Below, piece by piece: positions 56,757 to 64,000 of a stretch of DNA of 64,000 nt. The notes below the pieces were generated by a model. That model was not told the DNA's origin and searched no databases. It saw only the letters and a list, made by a program, of their open reading frames with translations. The stretch spans positions 1,054,001-1,118,000 of the forward strand of contig BSQZ01000022.1 of the NCBI GenBank assembly GCA_033239005.1, given 5' to 3'. Position 1 is the first letter of the stretch; each line of letters starts with the position of its first letter. The translations under genes and the position numbers were made by a program. Source of the stretch: Lamellibrachia satsuma (taxonomy: Eukaryota > Annelida > Polychaeta > Sabellida > Siboglinidae).

Positions 56757-57144
56757 CCTCAGTTAGACTTCCTGGTGTGGAGCATAGTAAGTTTGGATAT
56801 AGGAAGTCAAAAAATCATATGATCTGACATTTGAGCAGGGACATTGCCAGGTTTGTTGGTAGAAGCTGTTGATAGTGAAATAGTGGATTTTTAGATGATT
56901 TTAATAGGCGGAAGGATATTTGGTTTTTAGTTGGCCACACGTGTGCGCCGTAATTCGTGTCAATACTGGTAAGCACTGATTGGTATCGCACATGCAGGCA
57001 TTTTGTTTTAGCTAGAAATGTTTAATTTTGACCAAACTCAACAAGCGTGTCAATGGGATGATGGCAGCGGCAAAAAAAAGTTTTGTAATTTTTGAGGGTG
57101 AAGTTTTCTTATAATCATACAAACCGCTAACATGGCCGCCAATG
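56757..57144 (-). repeat. right terminal inverted repeat, outer part
   Basis: Reverse complement of 49510-49925: TTGGTAGAAGCTGTTGATAG, GGCCACACGTGTGCGCC, TTTTAGCTAGAAATG, GTCAATGGGATGATGGCA and TCTTATAATCATACAAA all have counterparts in order. It could alternatively be a separate solo terminal repeat of the same family. Confidence 0.75.
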
Positions 57145-57639
57145 GGAAAGTCAACTGTAGGCTGAGCCCTCTAGCGGCGTGACTACGACACTGAAGAAAT
57201 TAATGGTCGCGGAAATCCGACTCCTCTTCAGGCGAGTCCGCCGAGGCGACGCACGGGTCACGATGTTCTCGTAGACGGTCGGCTTACTGAGCCGGGTGCG
57301 CGCGTACCGGTTCGCAGCTCTCACAAGTCGTTCTTAGGTTGAGCCCCGCCCCTTGACCTCCGCCGGACGATGACCGTTTCTTTAATCTAGGAGACTTTTT
57401 TCGTACGTAACCTGCTGCGTTACTGCATGGTAACATGGAAAACTTATAGCTCCGCAATTTGGCAAGATTCTAGATACGCCAATTACCACTGGTCATCAGT
57501 TATCAGGACAAACCATCCGCGCACCAGCAGGGTTTCCTGTGAAGTCTTAATTATGTCAGCCCTGTTTAACAATTCACAAAACATGTGTATTTTAAAAACA
57601 CACAATCCAGCGTGCGGCAGAAAGAATTAAACAGTACTG

Positions 57640-57830
57640 TAAATGTAAAGGTAAATGCTAGCAGCGTGAATGTGCTTAAAACAACATTGACAAATATCTC
57701 AGAAGAGCGGGCTACACATGAATGAAACATTGGTGGACTCTCGATAAGCCGATGACTTGCCTGTCCACTTGCCATCCGTGTGTGTTGCCTTGGATGGCAA
57801 TCTTGTTAAATCTGGTTAAATATTTATGGC
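57640..57830 (+). mobile_element. LINE 3'-end fragment
   Basis: CAGCGTGAATGTGCTTAAAA, CTCAGAAGAGCGGGCTACAC, GACTCTCGATAAGCCGATGA and TTGGATGGCAATCTTGTTAA match the end of the copy at 10195-10945. Heavily 5'-truncated. Confidence 0.88.
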
Positions 57831-59469
57831 TCAACCCTATTCGAGAAATTAATAAATATGGCACGATTAATTTAAATGTGGGTGTTCGTGCGTGTGTGCG
57901 TGAGGGTGTACATGTGTGTCATTCAATCAAATAGAAGTTGCATTACAGATATATTGCCATTCACTATATTATCATATTCCATTCAATAATTTATATTCCA
58001 TTCGCAATTGTTTCTTATGTAAGAATCCGGAGAAAGTAACTAACAATGAAAATAGTTCTATATGAAGCTGTGGACACCTACATTGTTATGTACACTTTGT
58101 ATAAGATGTATAAGTGTGTTAAATCCAATCAATGTATTACTTGCGTTACGATTCACACGTTCTTTGCTGTAACAACATGCCCCGTATGATGTAACAACTT
58201 TCCCTGCTTACGAACCTACTTGTTACAGTCTACTGCGCCTGGAAAACTTCACATATCTACCTAAGTATACTATGGAATACGAATAATAAATTTAATGTAT
58301 ACGTTGACAGAAATAATGCATCTAGCATACTTTTCACAAAAAGTGATTTTACCTAAAAATTGTAACAACTGGCCCCGGTCTCCCCTAATCAATGATACCT
58401 GTGTAAACTGCATACACATCCCTCAGTGTATGCGTAGGAATGTGTACCTATAAAATATACGGTTCGTCCGCTCGGCCATCATTCACCGTCGCTACGGGCC
58501 AGCAGGCAGAGCGACACACGACGCATTGGTTAACTGTTGATCAACATTGGCGTTGTCCGGCACGGTCACGGTCAAGGTTAGGGTCTACTTACAAGCAACT
58601 TGACCTTCCGACCATTATAAAACAAACGTTGGGCTTGAATTAGTCCACTAAGCACCACCCGTTAGCTATATATGGAAGGGTATCAAGCTCGAGTTATATC
58701 GTCCATGTCATGAATATGCAGTTTTAGCAACCAAAGGCAGGACGGGTGTCACGAAAATGGGCGGAACGCTAATCTCGTAGTAAGTGCGTTAGTGCCACAG
58801 CCTTGTTTCGACGGCATTGCTGGCTGATTCCCGACTTAACCGATAATATTTGTCATTGTGGGCAGTATACTGACCGGCGTAGTAAAAGCTAAACGTGTCT
58901 TGCAAGTCAGAAACGTTTAAGTAATCATCGTCGTCGTCGTCATTATTGGTAGGTCGGATCAGGAGCTTTGTCATTTCCATAAAAGAGGACTGCTTGTACA
59001 TTAGGTCAGAAACATCAAAGTTTCACCCGCAGATCAGTTTGTTATATAGGCTTTTTTTACCTTTATTTTTCTTGCCATGAGTGGGTGTCCGCGACCATCT
59101 AAGTGGAGGCGGCTTTATTTACATTTACTCGGCATTCTAGTGTACTTCCCGTCGAGCTTCCGGTCCAGTTATTTGTCCAGGTGTCAGCCTCATAGAGCAA
59201 AACGAGGGTCCTTCCCATTTTGGACGTCCACATGTTTTTAGTTTAATTATTTAACCTTTTAAATTATTTATTAAATGGTGTTTAGGGAATCCGGTCTGAA
59301 GAAGTGATTGTACCGCGGTAACCATCAGGAAACTACAACATTCTAGAAGTTTCTTCCACCAGAGTGCTCTTGATTTGGTCTGGTTACGCTCTGTTATTCT
59401 CGTACGGGAAATCATGCTACGCGTCTATCCGAATTCATCCCATTGCCATATAACTCGGAAACAAACACT
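57831..59469. other. no gene recognised
   Basis: Unassigned sequence. A 70-codon minus-strand frame at 58789-59001 has an Asp run and no recognisable domain; I do not call it a gene. Confidence 0.35.
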
Positions 59470-60190
59470 TTCAGGCCGTTGAACAAGATTTAACAATATT
59501 TCGTCCAATGCAAAGACCCAGGTGGCAAGTGGACAATTGGCTTATCGAGAGACCAACATTCGCTCATCTTTGTGTAACCCGTCCTCCTGAAATATGTGTC
59601 AACCTGTTTTAAAAACATACTCACGCTGTTAGCATTTACACAACTCAGTCAGTCGTAATCATAAATTATGTCGTTCTACTTACGAACCGGCCGGGGTAGG
59701 GCGACGGGACGACACATGTGTCGTTCTACTTACAGAAGGGTTAATATTTGCTGCAGAAGGGTTAATATTTGCCGGCTGCTAATATTTCAGTCTTTACATT
59801 GACACTAGTTCCTATGTAGGCCTATATACGTTGTCCTTTACCGTAGTATTTGTCACGTACACAGGGGAGTCTACGACCCCCCTCCATGGCCTAGGGGGTC
59901 TTGAGACCCCTAAAACCCCATGGATCCGCTGCTGCACAATATTTTGTTCCATTCAGTTATTGTCCTCTGTGAGAACGAATACTTCCTGATTTCCAATTTA
60001 CACTAGCTGATCCTTTATCAATGTTACCTCGATCGTGTCATCTAGTTCTACTATCGTTCCAGAGTGAGAGAAAATAGTTATATTAATATTTTCATACCCA
60101 TTCAATGTCTTAAACACTTCAATTTGATATCTTCTTACCTCCTTCTCTCTAGCTACGGCTATTAATCCACATTCGTTCTTCATAACTATA
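59470..60190 (-). mobile_element. CR1/L2-like LINE 3' fragment with internal insertion
   Basis: Reverse-complement match to the 10195-10945 family: ATTGGCTTATCGAGAGACCA, GTAACCCGTCCTCCTGAAAT, and, after an insert at roughly 59650-59935, TTTTGTTCCATTCAGTTATT, then a frame with RRYQIEVFKTLNGYENI matching DQIEVFKILNGYENI. Different insert from the one in the 40.5-kb copy. Confidence 0.8.
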
Positions 60191-60905
60191 AGGTGTCTCA
60201 GTTCGGGATTTTAGTTAAGTAATTGGGGTAGGGAGTAGGCATATGACACACGATCGATGGGAGAATGTCGTGATTGCGAACACGTACCACACTATATAGT
60301 TGCAGATATGACGATATAGAGCCTGTGCATGTATCGTGTCACACAAGACAGTATAAGCACGTCATGCTAGGTCACTCTGACCCGGACTGAGATTTTAGAA
60401 CATTATAGCAGCTTGTTTCATTTTATGTGTGCAATGACCCGGCGGAGTCCCGTATCTCTTGGGGGGGGGGGGCTTCTTCTCGATGAATAGCTAATAGTTT
60501 GAGAGTAAAACAGCAAACGAATGACCGTGTGAATGTGTATTGGTGGCTCTGGCGAGATGTATATGTAACTCATCGCATTAACGAATTATTTTCTGGATGT
60601 TGGCTAACGTAAGTCTAGTTCAGCGATTATTTGCATCGAGTGCGCGGCGAATTGTTACAATTTTGCAGCGTTTTGCACGTTTCTTTGCACTAACACGAGC
60701 ATCGGTGCGCCTTCGATCGCGGTCAATAAAAACATTATCATTGCATGCAATAAAAACTCACCCAAATAGATCATAATTACGGTGAAGCATTGGCCATTCG
60801 TGTAGGGTCAGAGACCTGCAACCCGAGTCGAGGACTAGCTGGACACGTAGTGGCGGGAATAATGGAACCAAGTGACGGTCATCCCGACAAGACGCGGCTA
60901 GCAAC

Positions 60906-60972
60906 GCCCAATAAAGTAACCGGGGTGTCACATACCGTATAAAGTTACCGGGGTGTCACATACCGTATAACC
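60906..60972. repeat. direct duplication of TACCGGGGTGTCACATACCG
   Basis: Two adjacent copies of about 30 bases (TAAAGTAACCGGGGTGTCAC and TAAAGTTACCGGGGTGTCAC, both continuing ATACCGTATAA). Confidence 0.85.
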
Positions 60973-61800
60973 GGCACCCGGGCTGTACTACACGGTGATG
61001 GTTTCTGGGAGTTTTCACTTTATAAATGTGGTCAATGTTCGCACCACCGTTTGTATTAAATTGTTAAAAGATTTAAATATAATATTATGCTCTACTCAAA
61101 CGTTATTAGCATCGGATAATGTCTCCTCAAATGTGAAATGTTTCTTTGCCAAAAAGATCGATGACGATGTATCTGTTTTACTTCATTGTCCAATTAATTA
61201 GATTCGCCAATGTTAATCACACACATTTCTACACACCTTAGTCACAATAGGATACATTAAATTCTTTTATGCGAAATTTTATTTTAAAAGGGAAAGGGTC
61301 ATTCCGTGGATGAATTTAATTTTGGGGATACGGTAGTACAAGAGACCGGTGTCTTTGTGTAAGCAAAAAAGATTATAACTTTAACAGGGATTCCAAAATG
61401 TTCCCAGGTCAAGCCCCCACCCAATGTCCACGTCCTGACTAAGGCTCCCTTTGTAGTTTTGTGTTTCACGAGTCATGTGCCTTTCTAAACGGAATTACCT
61501 GGTTTAGCTCACCCCCAAAATCTGCCATTTCAGGGGCGCGTTCCGGTTAATTGTCCCTGCATTGTAGAAAGGATCCGCCAGTGCCGGTACACCCTGTGTA
61601 GAACAGGGTTCCCAAACTGGGGTCGGATACCTTTGTGGAGCCACCATGTAGTTCTAGCGGGTCCTTGGCAAACATGCAAAGCGTGTGCCTTGTGCCTTGA
61701 ATATCATTGGTTGGGCCACTGTAGAACAACATTGACAGTGACACCCCCGCACAAGTGACAGGCGGTAAAACAGACGACGACGTCAGCGGCCGTGGCAGTG
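60973..61800. other. no gene recognised
   Basis: Unassigned sequence upstream of the TATA promoter at 61809. A plus-strand frame near 61000-61200 has no clear family. Confidence 0.35.
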
Positions 61801-61808
61801 GGGCCTCT

Positions 61809-61845
61809 TATATAAGCTGGCGGGCACGGTCGGCTGTCAGCACTC
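61809..61845 (+). promoter_or_regulatory. TATA-type core promoter
   Basis: TATATAAG at 61809-61816 is followed about 28 bases later by TCAG within GCTGTCAGCACTCC, matching an initiator at the expected distance. A start codon lies at 61865. The surrounding sequence is GC- and CpG-rich compared with the rest of the window. Confidence 0.6.
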
Positions 61846-61864
61846 CACCGCCGTCAACGACACG

Positions 61865-61975
61865 ATGTCCTTACCTACGTTCACTCTCGCCCGCGCCTTC
61901 CCCGCGCGCCTGCCCAGTCGGGTCTGCAAGGCCGCCTTTCACACATCCCGAGTAGTACGCCGGAAAGTCGCTGTC
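61865..61975 (+). CDS. first exon of a mitochondrial protein, possibly malate dehydrogenase
   Basis: The ATG at 61865 opens MSLPTFTLARAFPARLPSR and then VCKAAFHTSRVVRRKVAV, ending at a consensus donor (GTCGTAAGT; exon end 61975, phase 0). The Arg/Ala/Ser-rich, acid-free leader with an FHTSR box is a typical mitochondrial presequence. RRKVAV could be the start of the Rossmann fold K-V-A-V-L-G-A-x-G-G-I-G of mitochondrial malate dehydrogenase, but the glycine loop would be in the next exon, which I do not find before 64000. Other mitochondrial Rossmann-fold enzymes are possible. Confidence 0.5.
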
Positions 61976-62929
61976 GTAAGTACTCGAACTGTCTCAGATT
62001 AAGAGCGTCGTCGGCGGCGAGAGAAGATCGCGAGCCCGTCACTGCAGTGTTAACGTTGTTCTTATAAATGGTACGACAGGCACGGTGTTCAGCTGCACTT
62101 CCTGGATATATGTTTTATTGTATATTTATAGTTTACATCTACTTTACTTAGAATTGCATAGTGCAATTATTCTTTATCTATTAAGATAAGCGTAGATTTA
62201 TTATAGATGAACTCCACAGTGTATATATAGGTCGTATTGACAGAGATGTAGTAACAAACGAAGATGCCTAATGACTGATAAGTTTAACCGAGTTAGACTC
62301 CTATGCTCAGTGAAGTGGCGTGTGTTAGCCAGCTTGCTACCTCCACGTTCACAGCTACACGGCGTGACACTGTCGCGGTCACGATGACAGTTAGAATAAT
62401 GGTTTCCGTATATAGCTGTTTTGTTGCGTCTCGGTTGAACGCGTTTTGGGGCCACTGCGTATACAGGGGTAGGTTACTACCCAGGTGTGTTAATTTTGAT
62501 TTATATTTTCCAAATGATAGGTCTATTTTAAAACCATGTTTGTTGAACGTTCAGTGAGCCGTTTGTAGTAGTTGACGTTTCGGTGACGTTAAGGTCACGG
62601 TCAGAGTTATTGCGTTCAAGGTTGATGTGGCAACACGATCCAATTAACATACTCCAAGGGCCCAATCACAGGGACGTGCGGACCCGTGCACTGCTTGTTT
62701 ACGGTCCCGATGCTGGGGAGTCGGGCGGGTCCCAGCTGGTTGCAAAACTCTTTGGATCAAACACTTCCAGTCATCAAAGTGTGTGTGTATTGCATAGCAG
62801 GCACTTGGCGCTGGTAAAAAGGTGCTCACCTCGTAAAGTGGGGTGTCTACATTCACAAACACTCGTGCCAGTCAATCCGGATTTAAGCTTCCTGCTAGAC
62901 TCTCTGTATAGTGGTTAGGTGGAAACTGG
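61976..62929. other. probable intron 1 of the mitochondrial-protein gene
   Basis: Follows the donor at 61976. No further exon was recognised up to the window end. Confidence 0.35.
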
Positions 62930-63200
62930 TGAGGGGTCGGTTAAAGTGGGCTGGTTAAAGTGGGCTGGTTGTGGGACGAATGGAAAGGGACGGTTGAGGA
63001 ACAGAGCGGATGCACTAACGATGTTGGTAGAATGCGAAAAGGAAGACCGCGAATGAGTGGGAAGGAAGATTGTGTGAAGAGGAATTTGGTGCGATTTGGA
63101 GGGGAGCTCAGAACGAGATAAGTGATGGAACGAGAAGTAAAGCAAAAGTCGAGGACCAGTATCGATGCCAGTGGAGAGCTACAACAGTTACTATAGACCA
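62930..63200 (-). repeat. interspersed repeat, same family as 54070-54300
   Basis: In reverse complement it reads GCTCTCCACTGGCATCGATA, CTGGTCCTCGAC and CGCACCAAATTCCTCTTC, matching the 54.1-kb copy in order. Confidence 0.7.
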
Positions 63201-63539
63201 ACAACTGGGTGGGACAGTTTGCTCTGAGATAGGCCCTATATTTAATCGAGTATATGTGAGTGGCGTGACTATAATAATTGGACAGAGTACGGTCACCTGC
63301 GGCTCCTGTATGAATGTAGCAGCTCCTGTATGTGGGCCTACTACCAGCAGCTCCTGTTTGAATGGGCATACTACCTGCGTCGACGTACGTCATAGAATCT
63401 GTTTACTGTTGTAACTTTGAACAGTTCACTGCATCGATGATTATGTCAACAGTAAATTGGGGCGCTTGCGTTTACGTGTGCGTGCGTGTGTGTATAATGG
63501 CTGCAATAAACACGCCGGCTGCGCGCGCGCTCGCATACA

Positions 63540-63571
63540 AGCGCATATACGAACGCATGCACACACTCACA

Positions 63572-63615
<44 letters not shown>

Positions 63616-63616
63616 C
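63540..63616. repeat. (CACG)n microsatellite
   Basis: ACACAC leads into about 14 GCAC steps. CpG in every unit makes it a possible methylation-rich short tract. Confidence 0.9.
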
Positions 63617-64000
63617 TTAGCTTAGTGCTTCTGTGTTGTTTTGAAAGCCCTAATATACGTCCAGGCCCTTTGGTGATTCTTCCTCGTCGTCATGTGATTA
63701 GATATGAGTCACACAACTGCTAGCGACAGTACGCTGAGTTAGTAACGACTAGTAACCAACCATGTTATATCATATAACGTATCACATAGCGCCGGTATGC
63801 GCTTAGACAAAGCGCTAACAGACCTACCAAGTCTCAGGCATTTGACGTAGGACTCGCGCATGTCGCTCTATTACTATTCCCAAGCACGCGCTGATACGCA
63901 GAGCGTCCGGATGTCTCCGGTGGTTTTTTTTATCATAGTCGGTGACGTCGCGCGTAAATGCCACTTAGGCCTATGGATTCACACATGACTATTGACAGAT

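Larger units (their letters stand above)
49510..57144 (+). mobile_element. DNA transposon with about 0.7-kb inverted terminal repeats
   Basis: The left arm 49510-50215 matches, in reverse complement, two right-hand blocks. The inner part (49990-50215) pairs with 52897-53165, sharing for example AATTCAAGAT, TTTTCAACCAT and AGTCATCAGAA. The outer part (49510-49925) pairs with 56757-57144, sharing TTTTCTTATAATCA, GTAGAAGCT and CATATGAT. The 3.6 kb between the two right blocks is best read as later insertion into the right arm. The arms enclose a decayed ORF with an XPG-like core and a CXC-type cysteine cluster. Academ superfamily transposons are reported to carry XPG-like nucleases, which makes that group a candidate. 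Exact termini and target duplication were not resolved. Confidence 0.7.

Noticed and set aside
58789..59001. 70-codon minus-strand frame with an Asp run
   Set aside because: No family match, no splice or promoter support, and length expected by chance. The Asp run comes from a short CGT/CAT-rich stretch.
62583..62918. 111-codon plus-strand frame
   Set aside because: No recognisable domain or splice sites. It lies in the probable first intron of the mitochondrial-protein gene.
1..64000. tRNA, rRNA or bacterial operon features
   Set aside because: No complete tRNA cloverleaf, rRNA segment or Shine-Dalgarno-led gene series was recognised. The only tRNA-like boxes are within a SINE-like repeat at 31.8 kb.

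Overview
This is a eukaryotic, almost certainly invertebrate metazoan, nuclear window. The genes are split by GT-AG introns, and there is no operon structure. The sequence is full of non-LTR retrotransposon fragments, tRNA-derived SINE-like repeats, (AT)n, (GT)n and (CACG)n microsatellites, and minisatellites. The mix of repeats (CR1/L2-like LINEs, short tails of the type AGCGCTTTACA, SAP/SWIM and XPG-like/CXC proteins) suggests a lophotrochozoan, perhaps a mollusc, but the species cannot be fixed from sequence alone. All gene names rest on remembered family sequences; no search was run.

Layout, left to right. 1-4.7 kb: LINE fragments and unassigned DNA. 4.9-8.7 kb (+): BUB3, six coding exons, 327 aa. 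10.2-13.8 kb: two decayed copies of one LINE family in opposite orientation. 15.1-19.9 kb (+): MRPS18C, five coding exons, 183 aa. 21.3-43.2 kb (-): HELQ, 18 coding exons, 1136 aa, with at least six different minisatellites in its introns. 44.0-45.2 kb: a truncated SAP/SWIM-type gene (-) and a THAP-like exon relic (+). 47.4-49.1 kb (-): POMK, two coding exons, 345 aa. 49.5-57.1 kb: a DNA transposon with very long inverted terminal repeats and a decayed XPG-like/CXC open reading frame. 57-61 kb: LINE tails and unassigned DNA. 61.8-64 kb (+): a TATA-type promoter and first exon of a mitochondrial protein, possibly malate dehydrogenase, running off the window.

The host genes are housekeeping genes with separate roles: spindle checkpoint (BUB3), mitochondrial translation (MRPS18C), DNA crosslink and fork repair (HELQ), and dystroglycan O-mannose phosphorylation (POMK). 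HELQ and MRPS18C are also neighbours in vertebrates, there head-to-head; here they are tail-to-tail.

The most unusual items are these: the long-TIR element with its XPG-like/CXC ORF; a 2.4-kb minisatellite grown out of a short piece of a LINE ORF2 (it creates a spurious 832-codon open frame); a 12-copy array in HELQ that repeats a splice acceptor plus the first 46 bases of an exon; and a perfect 63-bp inverted repeat in a HELQ intron.
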